Shown piece by piece: positions 36,029 through 44,887 of a stretch of DNA of 64,000 nucleotides. Origin of the DNA: JAXGXQ01 sp040772685 (GTDB lineage Bacteria; Bacillota; Clostridia; Saccharofermentanales; UBA5734). The position numbers and the translations under genes are program-made. The stretch is taken from NCBI GenBank assembly GCA_040772685.1, contig JAXGXQ010000001.1, forward strand, positions 558,001-622,000. The letters are read 5' to 3'. Position 1 is the first letter of the stretch. The number at the start of each line of letters is the position of its first letter. Below the pieces are notes generated by a model. It was given only the letters and a program-made list of their open reading frames with translations. It ran no database searches and was not told the DNA's origin.

Positions 36029-37495
36029 TCAATAAGCGGCGATCAGCATATCCAGCGCACTTACAAGGCGCGGACGCGTCGCCGACGGTTTAATTATTTC
36101 ATCGACATGACCGTAGGATGCCGCCACTGACGGGGCAGCCACTTCACGGGCATAACGGCTGGTAAATTCCTTACGCGCTGTTGCCGGGTCGGCAGCAGCG
36201 GCGATATCTTTGCGGTAGAGAATATGGGCGGCTGTATCTGAGCTGGTAACAGCGATTTCAGCTGTCGGCCAGGCGTAAACCAGATCAGCACCGGTACTGC
36301 GCGAATTGAGCGCCAGGTAGGCTGTGCCGTAGGCATCGCCCACAATAACGCTGATGCGCGGAACTGTGCAATCAAAGAAAGTGCGGGTTAAAGCGGCAGC
36401 AGAATCAACCAGGTCGCCAGCTTCATGGGCGCTGCCAATGGCAAAGCCGGCAGCGTCAACAAAGCTGATCAGCGGGATGTTGAAACGCTCACAGAATTGC
36501 ACAAAGCGTTCGGCTTTACGGTTCATCTTAGCGTCGAGGCGCTTGCCGTTATTGGCGATAATCCCAACAGTGATACCACCCAGCATTCCCAGCCCGGTAA
36601 TCATCTCCGGCGCAAACGCGGCGGCAAGGGGCAGGAAGGATTCGGTATCAACAACCAGGTTAAGCACTTCCGACATATCGTAGCCGTCATCAAGGGAAGC
36701 GGCGATTTCGTCGAGCCGGGCTTCTGTGCGGTTGGGATCATCATAAGCGTCAGCGGCGAAGGCAAAGCCTTCAGAGCTGTCAGGCAGATAGGCAAGCAGG
36801 ACTTTCAGTTTATCCATAACCCCTTGCTCGTCAGCCGCTGTAATTGCTGCCAGTCCAGTGGAAACAGAATGAACGCCGGCACCGCCAATCGCGGCAACAT
36901 CAACGCTGTTGCCTTCTGTAGCGGCAATAACCATCGGTCCATTCATGAAAATTGCGCCTTTATCTTCACTCATCAGCACAAAGTCGCTGGCAGCCGCGGC
37001 CATCGCCAGACCGCCGGCACAAGGGCCGACAACGGCGGCAATCAACGGCACTTCACCGCTGGCGTCATGCAGCGCGCCGATAACATCGCCCAGGCCTTCC
37101 AAGGCAGCGATGCCTTCTTCAATCCGCGAGCCGCCTGAGTCGTACACTCCAACAAATGGAGCACGGGCGGAGGCCGCAAAAGAAATAGCTTTGCTGATTT
37201 TGGCAGCGTGTACCTGGCCAAGTGAGCCGCCATGTACGGTCGGGTCCTGAACAGCCACATAAACAAGACGACCGTCGACCGTGCCGTAGCCGGTTACAAC
37301 GCCGTCGCCTTCGATGGCTTCACGTTCAAAGCCGCTGCCGATTCCTCGCGACTTGACATGCGCATCAAGCTGCACAAAACTGTCCGCATCTAGCAACGCA
37401 TCCAGCCGGGCACGGCATACAGGACTTATACCCTGACCGGACTGCTGAGAATCGTTCTGTTGCAGGAATTCGGTCATTGTTTCCCTAGATCCCAT
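36029..37495 (-). CDS. acyl-CoA carboxyltransferase subunit (methylmalonyl-CoA-type, MmdA/12S-like)
   Basis: A 488-residue carboxyltransferase with two crotonase-like halves. A GGSRIEEG block near one third is the acyl-CoA oxyanion-type segment, and GFAIGSAHEAGDL with NSRSTGADLVYAWPTA marks the second half. The family covers methylmalonyl-CoA decarboxylase alpha and the 12S subunit of transcarboxylase, and the CoA ester cannot be fixed by eye. It has no zinc-finger N-terminus. GAGGTG precedes the ATG by eight bases. It heads the operon under a clear promoter. Confidence 0.85.
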   Translation of the reverse strand: MGSRETMTEFLQQNDSQQSGQGISPVCRARLDALLDADSFVQLDAHVKSRGIGSGFEREAIEGDGVVTGYGTVDGRLVYVAVQDPTVHGGSLGQVHAAKISKAISFAASARAPFVGVYDSGGSRIEEGIAALEGLGDVIGALHDASGEVPLIAAVVGPCAGGLAMAAAASDFVLMSEDKGAIFMNGPMVIAATEGNSVDVAAIGGAGVHSVSTGLAAITAADEQGVMDKLKVLLAYLPDSSEGFAFAADAYDDPNRTEARLDEIAASLDDGYDMSEVLNLVVDTESFLPLAAAFAPEMITGLGMLGGITVGIIANNGKRLDAKMNRKAERFVQFCERFNIPLISFVDAAGFAIGSAHEAGDLVDSAAALTRTFFDCTVPRISVIVGDAYGTAYLALNSRSTGADLVYAWPTAEIAVTSSDTAAHILYRKDIAAAADPATARKEFTSRYAREVAAPSVAASYGHVDEIIKPSATRPRLVSALDMLIAAY

Positions 37496-37594
37496 TCAAA
37501 TTCACCTCGTTCTTTTCCTGTTTCTTGTCTGCACACGTTCAGAGCGGGCAATATGTAGTGAGTTTTCTCGGTGCATTCTGAACATTCATAGAAA

Positions 37595-37623
37595 ATTATA
37601 CGGTAGCAAAGACAAGAGTTCAA
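37595..37623 (-). promoter_or_regulatory. sigma-A-type promoter of the carboxyltransferase operon
   Basis: On the minus strand a -35 TTGAAC (37623-37618) and a perfect -10 TATAAT (37600-37595) are separated by 17 bases. It lies about 100 bases before the carboxyltransferase start. It could drive carboxyltransferase-carrier-OadA and, by read-through, rpiR-hutP-like-cmk-plsC-ispH. Confidence 0.75.
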
Positions 37624-37638
37624 CCAAAAAATATCTTT

Positions 37639-37670
37639 AATATTATTATTAAATATACAATATTATTATT
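37639..37670. repeat. 12-bp AT-rich direct repeat, 20-bp period, upstream of the -35
   Basis: Two identical 12-base copies of AATATTATTATT (37639-37650 and 37659-37670), 20 bases apart centre to centre, lie just upstream of the -35 box. They could be UP-element-like sites, or regulator half-sites on one helical face. Confidence 0.6.
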
Positions 37671-37695
37671 CAGCTTCACCGAAATGAAGGAAAAT

Positions 37696-38529
37696 TCATT
37701 CAGTCAGGTTCGATTCCGATTCTTTGCTGTCAACGGCAGCTTCGGTTTCGTTGCCTGCTTGAGCCACACCCGGTACAAAAGCGTTAACAATCTGGTCGAT
37801 AGTTACCTGCTTGTCGGGATTAATGTTGGCAGCGTCTTCCAAAGCGTGCTCAATGTCCTGCAAAGTACTGTACATCAGCATTTCCATCGGCGGCAGTTCT
37901 TTAACGCTGCGCAGCCCGAAGTCAAGCAGAAACTGGTCGGTTGTCGCGAACAAAGTCGGCCGGCCGGGGGTATCAAGTGTACCGACTTCATGCACAAGGG
38001 CCCGCTCAATCAGCCGCTGCAATACATTATCGCTGTTAACGCCGCGGACAGCTTCTATCTGTGCCCTGGTAACCGGCTGGTTGTAGGCTATAACAGCCAG
38101 GGTCTCGTACGCTGCAGCAGACAGCGGCGGCCGGTGGCGCGGGGAAAACAGGCGTGCCAGCAGGTACTTAAGCTCTGGTTTGGTGCCAATGGTGAAGCTG
38201 CCGTTCGTTTCCCTGATCTGCAGGCCGCGCTGCGTATCTCGCTCGTAACGCAGGATCAGCTCATCAAGAACGCGACGCAGGGCTGGCTTGTCCATTACCA
38301 GAATCCGGGAAATCTGTTCCAGCGTTAATGGGTCCCCGGCAGCAAAAAGCAGCGCCTCGATCGCGGCCGGCGCAGCAGCCGGATCCAGTGGCTCCAATTG
38401 CTCATTTTCTGCCTTTTCCATTGCCGCGCGCTCGGCGGCGGCGATTAATTCAGCCTTGCTCTCTTGAACCAGACCGCCGAATTCTTCAGTAATCGGCTGG
38501 TTCGGAACAACATTGTTGGGTTCAGACAT
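37696..38529 (-). CDS. scpB: segregation and condensation protein ScpB
   Basis: A 277-residue kleisin-partner subunit of the SMC-ScpAB condensin. It has two winged-helix domains at about 50-215, with IEALLFAAGDPLTLEQISRIL and ALHEVGTLDTPGRPTLF-type segments. A Glu/Asn-rich N-terminal extension and an acidic C-terminal tail flank the core. It overlaps scpA by eight bases and is the last gene of the T-box operon. Confidence 0.95.
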   Translation of the reverse strand: MSEPNNVVPNQPITEEFGGLVQESKAELIAAAERAAMEKAENEQLEPLDPAAAPAAIEALLFAAGDPLTLEQISRILVMDKPALRRVLDELILRYERDTQRGLQIRETNGSFTIGTKPELKYLLARLFSPRHRPPLSAAAYETLAVIAYNQPVTRAQIEAVRGVNSDNVLQRLIERALVHEVGTLDTPGRPTLFATTDQFLLDFGLRSVKELPPMEMLMYSTLQDIEHALEDAANINPDKQVTIDQIVNAFVPGVAQAGNETEAAVDSKESESNLTE

Positions 38530-39340
38530 ACTGCTTCTCCTCCACCGGATCCAGACGAATCAGACGTTCCAGACCAACTGAATCCGTAGGGCGCAGATCT
38601 GTTTCAATCAACATGACATCGAACGGTTTTTCCTGTTTCACCCGGACACGGTCCAGGCGAAGCAATTCCAGCAAAGCTAAAAAGCCGGTGACGCGCTCGA
38701 TCCGACTGGAGCCGTTGGCGGGGAAAATTTCGTTAAAAAACACGCGGCTGCGGCGCAAGGCTGTTTCCAGAATCTGGCGCATTTTGTCCTTCAAAGAAAT
38801 TTTGTCACGGCGCAGGATTTGCGATATTTTACCGCTTAAATCACTGAAACGCTGTCTGTTCTGTTCACTTACCACTCTGGCGGCTGTGAAAAAACGTTCA
38901 GGAACCACAGGTTCCGGTGCTTTCAATGTTGTCAGACCCAGGGCTCCGGGCGATTCCGGCGGCCTGAAGATACAGCCACTGTAAGATTCATGCCGTTCTT
39001 TAAGGTCAGACGCCAGTGTGCGGCAGCGCCGGTATTCCAGCAACCGCAGCACCAGTTCCTCGCGCGGATCAGCGCCTTCGCTCTGGTCTTCTGTTACCTT
39101 TTTCGGCAACAACAAACGCGATTTTATTTGCAGCAAGGTTGCAGCCATTACCAAAAATTCACTGGCCACCTCGAGATCGATCTCCCGCATGGTTTCCAGA
39201 TACTCCATATACTGCCCGGTGATACTGTCGATCGGAATATCGTAAATATCAATTTTGTTTTTTTCGATCAGGAAACACAGCAGATCCAACGGACCTTCAA
39301 AATGCTCCATTTTCAGTTCAGGCACATAATGCAGTTTCAT
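38522..39340 (-). CDS. scpA: segregation and condensation protein ScpA
   Basis: A 272-residue kleisin that bridges the SMC heads. The N-terminal motif EGPLDLLCFLIEKNKIDIYDIP is diagnostic of ScpA, and a long middle region and a winged-helix C-terminus (about 195-270) follow. It shares one base with trpS and overlaps scpB by eight. The trpS-scpA-scpB order suggests coupled translation. Confidence 0.95.
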   Translation of the reverse strand: MKLHYVPELKMEHFEGPLDLLCFLIEKNKIDIYDIPIDSITGQYMEYLETMREIDLEVASEFLVMAATLLQIKSRLLLPKKVTEDQSEGADPREELVLRLLEYRRCRTLASDLKERHESYSGCIFRPPESPGALGLTTLKAPEPVVPERFFTAARVVSEQNRQRFSDLSGKISQILRRDKISLKDKMRQILETALRRSRVFFNEIFPANGSSRIERVTGFLALLELLRLDRVRVKQEKPFDVMLIETDLRPTDSVGLERLIRLDPVEEKQYV

Positions 39341-40335
39341 CAGTCACCAATGCCAATGCGTACAGCCTGCCGGACCTCCGTCATTACTGCGCCGGCTCTG
39401 GCGCGGGCTTTATCGGATCCGGCTCTGATGAGTTGACGCAGTTTTTCCGGTTCAGTCAGCAGCTGTGTGCGTTTTTGATGAATAGGCAGATGGAAAGCCA
39501 GCAGCCGTTCCTGCAGCTTACGCTTACAGGCGACACAACCGATCGTGCCAGCGCGGCATTCCCTCTCCACTTGTTCCACAATATCGGGGCTGAACACTTT
39601 GTGTTGAGCAAAAACCGAGCAAACCTCTGGGTGCCCGGGGTCATCCTTACGGATGCGGGCCGGGTCAGTGATCATGCACATCACCTTTTTGGCGACCTCG
39701 GCGGGGGTGTCCGCGAAGGTGATTGTGTTGTTGTAGCTTTTGGACATTTTGCGGCCGTCAATGCCGGGCAAAACTTTGCTTTCGGTCAGCAGCGCCTTTG
39801 GCTCCGGAAATACGGTTTTCCCATACAAATGATTAAACCGCCGCGCCATTTCACGCGTAATCTCAAGGTGCGGCAGCTGGTCTTCACCTACCGGCACAAA
39901 GTCGGCTTTATAAATGAGAATATCAGCAGCCATCAAGGCCGGGTAGCCAAGAAATCCGTAGGTTGAAAGGTCCCTGTCGGTCATTTGCTGTTGCTGCTCT
40001 TTATAAGTGGGAGTGCGTTCCAGCCAGGAAACCGGTGTATTCATGCCCAACAGCAAATAAAGCTCAGCATGTTCAAGCACCAGCGACTGCAGAAAAATTG
40101 TTGCTTTATCAGGATCCAGCCCGGCGGCGAGGAAGTCGGCCATCAGGCTCAGCGTATTTTCTTGCAATGTTTCAGTATCGGCGTAACCTGTAGTTAGTGC
40201 ATGCCAATCGGCAATAAAGAAATAGCAGTCGTATTCATGTTGCAGCTTAACCCAGTTGTGCAGCGCTCCGAAATAGTTGCCTAAATGCAGATCGCCCGTC
40301 GGCCGGGCGCCGCTTAATACAATTTTTCCTGACAT
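39340..40335 (-). CDS. trpS: tryptophanyl-tRNA synthetase
   Basis: A 331-residue class I synthetase. The HIGH-like motif is DLHLGNYFG near residue 17 and the second signature is GRKMSKSYNN near 195. The size matches bacterial TrpS. AGGAG lies before the ATG. Downstream of ileS and the M50 protease, it may answer to the isoleucine T-box by read-through, since no tryptophan element of its own is seen. Confidence 0.96.
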   Translation of the reverse strand: MSGKIVLSGARPTGDLHLGNYFGALHNWVKLQHEYDCYFFIADWHALTTGYADTETLQENTLSLMADFLAAGLDPDKATIFLQSLVLEHAELYLLLGMNTPVSWLERTPTYKEQQQQMTDRDLSTYGFLGYPALMAADILIYKADFVPVGEDQLPHLEITREMARRFNHLYGKTVFPEPKALLTESKVLPGIDGRKMSKSYNNTITFADTPAEVAKKVMCMITDPARIRKDDPGHPEVCSVFAQHKVFSPDIVEQVERECRAGTIGCVACKRKLQERLLAFHLPIHQKRTQLLTEPEKLRQLIRAGSDKARARAGAVMTEVRQAVRIGIGD

Positions 40336-40386
40336 GTTTTCTCCTCTTTGCGTTTAAGTGTGTTTCAGCAGGTCGGCTTTTCAGGC

Positions 40387-41118
40387 TCAGACGAAGCCGA
40401 GCAGCCGCCACAGCGCCTGAAACAGCGCTGCTATCGGTGTCATTATAATATAGTCAAAAGGTATTCTGATATAGGTCAAAATGGTGCCGATAATATTGCG
40501 GCCAAAAATAAAAACCAGCATCAGGATAATCCCGCTGTACTTTTGCAGGCTGAGAAATTTGTAATACAGCTCATTAGGCAGCAAATAGCTGAAAACTTTG
40601 GAGCCGTCCAGAGGCGGAATTGGCAGCAGGTTGAACACCATCAGCACAACGTTGGACTGATAAAGAAATTCAAACAGGTTCAGAAATACTCTCAACACAG
40701 GATTGTCAACCAGCAGTGCTGCGGCTTCCGCGACAGTAACAGTGCTGTAAAACAAAAATACCGCAATAATCGCAAGCAGCAGATTCGCCGCCGGCCCCGC
40801 CAGACTGGTCACCATAATACCAAATTTCATTGATTTGCCGCGGGTAAAACGCGTGGGGTTAATCGGCACAGGCTTGGCATAGCCAATACCCAGCAGGAAG
40901 AACATTATTGTGCCGATCGGATCAAGATGCGCCAGTGGGTTCATCGTCAGCCGGCCGGCCAGCGAGGCTGTGTCGTCACCAAGTCTGTAGGCTACATAGC
41001 CATGCATGTATTCATGAAACGAAAGCGAAATCGACATAACCAGCAAAACGATCAGGATCGTCTGCAGGTTGAAGCCGCCGCTCAATAGGGTAAGCGCAGT
41101 CGGGACGATGATTGGCAT
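40387..41118 (-). CDS. site-2 protease family (M50) membrane protein
   Basis: A 243-residue multi-pass membrane protein with SFHEYMHGYVAYRLGD, where HEYMH is the zinc motif, and the second motif NLLPIPPLDGSKV near the C-terminus. It belongs to the small, PDZ-less M50 class found next to ScpAB and tRNA synthetases in Firmicutes. The substrate is unknown. It lies 30 bases after ileS, and a short repeat (TCTCCTTTAT-GAG) surrounds its ribosome-binding site. Confidence 0.92.
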   Translation of the reverse strand: MPIIVPTALTLLSGGFNLQTILIVLLVMSISLSFHEYMHGYVAYRLGDDTASLAGRLTMNPLAHLDPIGTIMFFLLGIGYAKPVPINPTRFTRGKSMKFGIMVTSLAGPAANLLLAIIAVFLFYSTVTVAEAAALLVDNPVLRVFLNLFEFLYQSNVVLMVFNLLPIPPLDGSKVFSYLLPNELYYKFLSLQKYSGIILMLVFIFGRNIIGTILTYIRIPFDYIIMTPIAALFQALWRLLGFV

Positions 41119-41148
41119 GGGTTCTCCTTTATCGAGATTCTTTCTCCT

Positions 41149-44100
41149 TTATTGAGTCTGCCGAACAACAGCCAGGCTACAGTTTTCACCATTGATATTC
41201 CAGCTGCGTGCTTCAGGGCGTTCAGCAGCAATGATCGCGACAGCAAGCACTTCATCCTTAATCAGGTCTTCATGTTTTGTCATAATTTCAGCAATCCGCT
41301 CACTGCCGGCATGGTACAGAGTAATCCTGTCCAATACCTCAAAATCGCTGTCCTTACGCATGGTTTGCACCTTGCTGATGATTTCGCGTACGAAGCCTTC
41401 TTCCACCAGCTCAGGTGTCAGTTCAGTGTCCAGCGCGACGGCAAAATCGCGGTCGGTTTCCACAGCCAGTCCAGCCGGCTGCATGGTTTCGATCAGCAGA
41501 TCCTCTTCGGACAGGCGCACTTCTTCGTTCTCAACAGTGAGCACAATTTCGCCGTTTTGCCGCAGGGTGTTCATGGTTTCCCGTCCGGGCAATTCATTCA
41601 GCGCCGCGCTGACCAGGGGAATCAGTTTACCCAACCGTTTGCCCAGGGTACGCAGCTGCGGTTTAAATCTGTAATCCAGCAGACCGTCGCTGGAATCGAG
41701 CCATTCCAGTTTTCGTACATTCAGCTCGTCCAGAATCAGGTCGACACTTGAATCCGGCAACTGTTGCGGCGCAGAAACCAGCATCCGGCCAAGCGGCTGG
41801 CGGTTCTTGATTACCGCCGTGTTGCGGGCGGCCCGGCCCAGTACCACGATATGCAGCACGTCTGCCATCCGGCGTTCGAGCGCTTTATCGATCATGGTTT
41901 CATCGGCCACAGGATAATCACACAAATGCACACTTTCCGGCTGGCCTTCTGCCCTGCCGGCTACCAGGTTCTGATATATCGATTCCGCCATAAATGGCAC
42001 ATAGGGCGCCGTCAGCCTGGCCAGAGTCTCAAGGATTGTGTAAAGCGTCATGTAAGCCGCAGTTTTGTCGGCATTCATCTCGGATTGCCAGAAACGTTCA
42101 CGGCTGCGACGGACATACCAGTTGGAGATATCATCAACAAAGGCTTGAATGGCGCGGCCTGAACCAGTGATGTCGTAGTTTGTCAGGCGAGTGTCAACAT
42201 CCTTAACCAGCGAATTGAGGCGGGACAAGGCCCAGCGGTCAAGTTCGGAAAGCGTATCGAGGTCGAGGGTTTTGCCTTCCGGCGTGAAGCCGTCGATGTT
42301 GGCGTAAAGCACATAGAAAGCATAGGTATTCCAAAGCGTACCCATGAACTTACGCTGAGCTTCGCTTACTGCATCGGGCGAAAAACGCGAAGGCAGCCAG
42401 GGAGAGCTTGCTGTGTAGAAATACCAGCGCACAGCGTCAGCGCCCTGCGCATCAAGGACTTCCCAGGGGTCAACAACGTTACCCTTATGCTTCGACATTT
42501 TCTGGCCGTCTTTGTCTTGAACCAGGCCGAGCACAATGACATTGCGATAAGGTGACTGGTCGAACAGCTGAGTGCTGATCGCCATCAGGGTATAGAACCA
42601 GCCGCGGGTCTGGTCAAGTGCCTCCGAAATAAAATCGGCCGGGAAAGCGCGTTCGAAGCGTTCCTTGTTCTCGAATGGATAGTGCCACTGCGCAAAAGGC
42701 ATGGAACCTGAGTCGAACCAGCAGTCGATTACTTCACTGACCCGGGTCATGCTGCCGCCGCATTCCTCACAGCGGATGTGCACTGAGTCGATATATGGTT
42801 TGTGCAGCTCGATATCCTCGGGGCAATCGTCCGACAACGATTTGAGTTCGGCAATACTTCCGACCATATGGCGGTGGCCGCAACCGCATTCCCAGATCGG
42901 CAGCGGTGTGCCCCAGTAACGCTCACGTGAGATGCCCCAGTCGATGACATTTTCCAGGAAGTTGCCGAAACGGCCTTCACCGATGGCTTCCGGGATCCAG
43001 TTAACAGTGCTGTTGTTTTGCATCAGCTGATCGCGCACCGCAGTCATGCGGATAAACCAGCTGTCGCGAGCGTAATAAATCAGTGGAGTATCGCAGCGCC
43101 AGCAGAATGGGTAGCTGTGCTCGTAAACCAGTTTCTTGATCAACTTGCCTTCGTTTTCCAGCTTCTCGATAATGCCGGCGTCGGCATCCTTGCAGAAAAC
43201 ACCGGCAAAGTCTGTGACATCCTCCGGCATGGTGCCGTCGTCCCGGACCAGCTGTACGAAGGGGAGGTTATAGGTACGGCCTACACGCGCGTCGTCTTCA
43301 CCGAAGGCCGGCGCGATATGGACGATGCCGGTGCCGTCGTCGAGTGTGACATAGTTGTCGGCGGTAATGTAAAATGCCTTTTTGCCGCTGGCTGCGACTG
43401 TTTTGTTGGCGTAAGGCAGCAACGGTTCATATTCTTTCCCGACCAGCGATTCACCGATGTGCCGGCTGAGGATCCGGAAATTTTCGCCAAACAGCGAAGG
43501 AACCAGGGTTCCAGCCATGTAGTAGCGAACCTTGCGCTCGCTGCCGTCAAAATCCTTTTCCAGTTCAATCAGCACATATTCTTCAGCGGGATTAACACAG
43601 AGTGCCACGTTGGAAGGCAGCGTCCAGGGGGTCGTTGTCCAGGCAGCAAAGTATGTGTCTGGTTCATCCTTGACCGCAAAGCGGACAAAAATCGACGTAT
43701 CTTTGACATCCTGATATCCCTGGGCGACCTCATGACTGGAAAGAGACGTGCCGCAGCGCGGGCAATAAGGCACAATTTTGTGACCTTTATAAAGCATGTC
43801 TTTGTCCCAGATTGTTTTCAGCGCCCACCAGACAGATTCAATATAGTCATTTTCATAAGTGATATATGGGTTTTCCATGTCAGCCCAAAAGCCGACACGA
43901 TCCGACATTTCTTCCCATTCTTTTTTGTATTTCCAGACACTTTCTTTGCACTTGCGCACAAATGGCTCGACGCCATAAGCCTCGATCTCCGGCTTGCCAT
44001 TGATGCCGAGTGCCCTTTCAACTTCAAGCTCAACCGGCAAACCATGGGTATCCCAGCCGGCTTTACGCTCAACATGGTAGCCTTTCATGGTCCAGAAACG

Positions 44101-44307
44101 CGGAATTATGTCTTTAATAACACGGGTAAGAATGTGACCGATATGCGGCTTGCCATTAGCGGTCGGCGGGCCGTCATAAAAGGTGAATTCAGGCTGGCCG
44201 GCACGGTTTTCAACCGATTTCTCAAAAATCCGGTTGTCTTTCCAGAACTGTAAAACTTCCTGCTCGCGGTCGACAAATTTCATGTCAGTTTTAACTTTTT
44301 TATACAT
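41149..44307 (-). CDS. ileS: isoleucyl-tRNA synthetase, type 2 (long form)
   Basis: A 1052-residue class I synthetase. The HIGH motif is NGKPHIGHILT near residue 52 and the KMSKS-type motif is QKMSKHKGNVVD near 600. CP1 editing and C-terminal anticodon domains fill the rest. The length and the N-terminal sequence match the long, eukaryote-like IleS2 branch, not the roughly 920-residue IleS1 branch. IleS2 enzymes are often insensitive to mupirocin; that is family knowledge and was not tested here. Controlled by the T-box upstream. Confidence 0.96.
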   Translation of the reverse strand: MYKKVKTDMKFVDREQEVLQFWKDNRIFEKSVENRAGQPEFTFYDGPPTANGKPHIGHILTRVIKDIIPRFWTMKGYHVERKAGWDTHGLPVELEVERALGINGKPEIEAYGVEPFVRKCKESVWKYKKEWEEMSDRVGFWADMENPYITYENDYIESVWWALKTIWDKDMLYKGHKIVPYCPRCGTSLSSHEVAQGYQDVKDTSIFVRFAVKDEPDTYFAAWTTTPWTLPSNVALCVNPAEEYVLIELEKDFDGSERKVRYYMAGTLVPSLFGENFRILSRHIGESLVGKEYEPLLPYANKTVAASGKKAFYITADNYVTLDDGTGIVHIAPAFGEDDARVGRTYNLPFVQLVRDDGTMPEDVTDFAGVFCKDADAGIIEKLENEGKLIKKLVYEHSYPFCWRCDTPLIYYARDSWFIRMTAVRDQLMQNNSTVNWIPEAIGEGRFGNFLENVIDWGISRERYWGTPLPIWECGCGHRHMVGSIAELKSLSDDCPEDIELHKPYIDSVHIRCEECGGSMTRVSEVIDCWFDSGSMPFAQWHYPFENKERFERAFPADFISEALDQTRGWFYTLMAISTQLFDQSPYRNVIVLGLVQDKDGQKMSKHKGNVVDPWEVLDAQGADAVRWYFYTASSPWLPSRFSPDAVSEAQRKFMGTLWNTYAFYVLYANIDGFTPEGKTLDLDTLSELDRWALSRLNSLVKDVDTRLTNYDITGSGRAIQAFVDDISNWYVRRSRERFWQSEMNADKTAAYMTLYTILETLARLTAPYVPFMAESIYQNLVAGRAEGQPESVHLCDYPVADETMIDKALERRMADVLHIVVLGRAARNTAVIKNRQPLGRMLVSAPQQLPDSSVDLILDELNVRKLEWLDSSDGLLDYRFKPQLRTLGKRLGKLIPLVSAALNELPGRETMNTLRQNGEIVLTVENEEVRLSEEDLLIETMQPAGLAVETDRDFAVALDTELTPELVEEGFVREIISKVQTMRKDSDFEVLDRITLYHAGSERIAEIMTKHEDLIKDEVLAVAIIAAERPEARSWNINGENCSLAVVRQTQ

Positions 44308-44361
44308 GGATCCTCCCTGGTGCAGCCTTCCGGCTGCTCATTGCCGGACTGCCGCCGGCTT

Positions 44362-44390
44362 AAAATAAAAGCGCCCCTTGCCCGGGGCGC
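44362..44390 (-). terminator. T-box terminator hairpin upstream of ileS
   Basis: A 7-bp GC stem (44371-44377 with 44384-44390) with a six-base loop, then TTTTATTTT on the minus strand. It competes with the antiterminator that contains the T-box sequence. Confidence 0.9.
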
Positions 44391-44742
44391 CTGATAAGCG
44401 CGGTACCACCCGAAGCTCACCCCTTTAGCTGTTTTCGCGTTCCTGCCGGTATACGCATCAGCGCTCCGCCAGTTCAACTGGTTTCAATAAAACCGGTAGT
44501 TACAGACTTATCGCCTGCCGCACGCCACAGTAATGAATGGTGATCTCGTTCTTTTTAACGGAGCAAACCCGCTGGTTTGCGCCGGCCCTTACTACTTCCT
44601 TAACGGTTTCGGAGGGCGGCTCGCGGAGGATATTCGAACAACGGTTCCCGCCCGGCTCTCAGCTATGCCGTGCTCTCTGTGGTTCCCCGAAGTTGTACTG
44701 TTCCGGTCACTGCCTTTGTAATTATTTATAAGAGGCAATATT
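44362..44742 (-). promoter_or_regulatory. isoleucine T-box leader of ileS
   Basis: The T-box sequence GGGTGGTACCGCG lies at about 44399-44411, with the antiterminator around it. The terminator stem (44371-44377 with 44384-44390) is followed by a minus-strand T-rich run at 44370-44362. A long stem I region occupies about 44560-44690. A candidate specifier codon ATC (Ile) is at 44631-44629. Uncharged tRNA-Ile should favour antitermination and ileS expression. The specifier choice is inferred and should be checked by folding. Confidence 0.9.
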
Positions 44743-44748
44743 TGTATG

Positions 44749-44778
44749 ATTATATAGTTTAAACGCGCAGGCTGTCAA
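44749..44778 (-). promoter_or_regulatory. sigma-A promoter for the T-box/ileS operon
   Basis: A consensus -35 TTGACA (44778-44773) and consensus -10 TATAAT (44754-44749) are separated by 18 bases on the minus strand. The transcript would begin near 44742, just before the T-box leader. Confidence 0.85.
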
Positions 44779-44804
44779 TGGAAACGACTGTTCATAGCCC
44801 CGCC

Positions 44805-44834
44805 TTGTTGCCATCTGAAGGCGTATGCTATCAT
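44805..44834 (+). promoter_or_regulatory. candidate promoter for the metallophosphoesterase gene
   Basis: A weak plus-strand pair TTGTTG (44805-44810) and TATCAT (44829-44834), 18 bases apart, lies upstream of the ATG at 44888. If real, it puts the transcription start after the alternative ATG at 44825, which supports the shorter protein. Confidence 0.3.
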
Positions 44835-44887
44835 TACGCTTAATCTTCTGGCTTTTCTCCAACTGCTTGCAGACAAGGAGTTATTTA

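Noticed and set aside
43018..44253. A 411-codon plus-strand ORF antisense to ileS
   Set aside because: It lies wholly inside ileS, has no recognisable motifs and is a codon-usage shadow.
44533..44721. Short plus-strand ORFs across the ileS leader
   Set aside because: They are in the T-box region, whose RNA signals on the minus strand explain the sequence.
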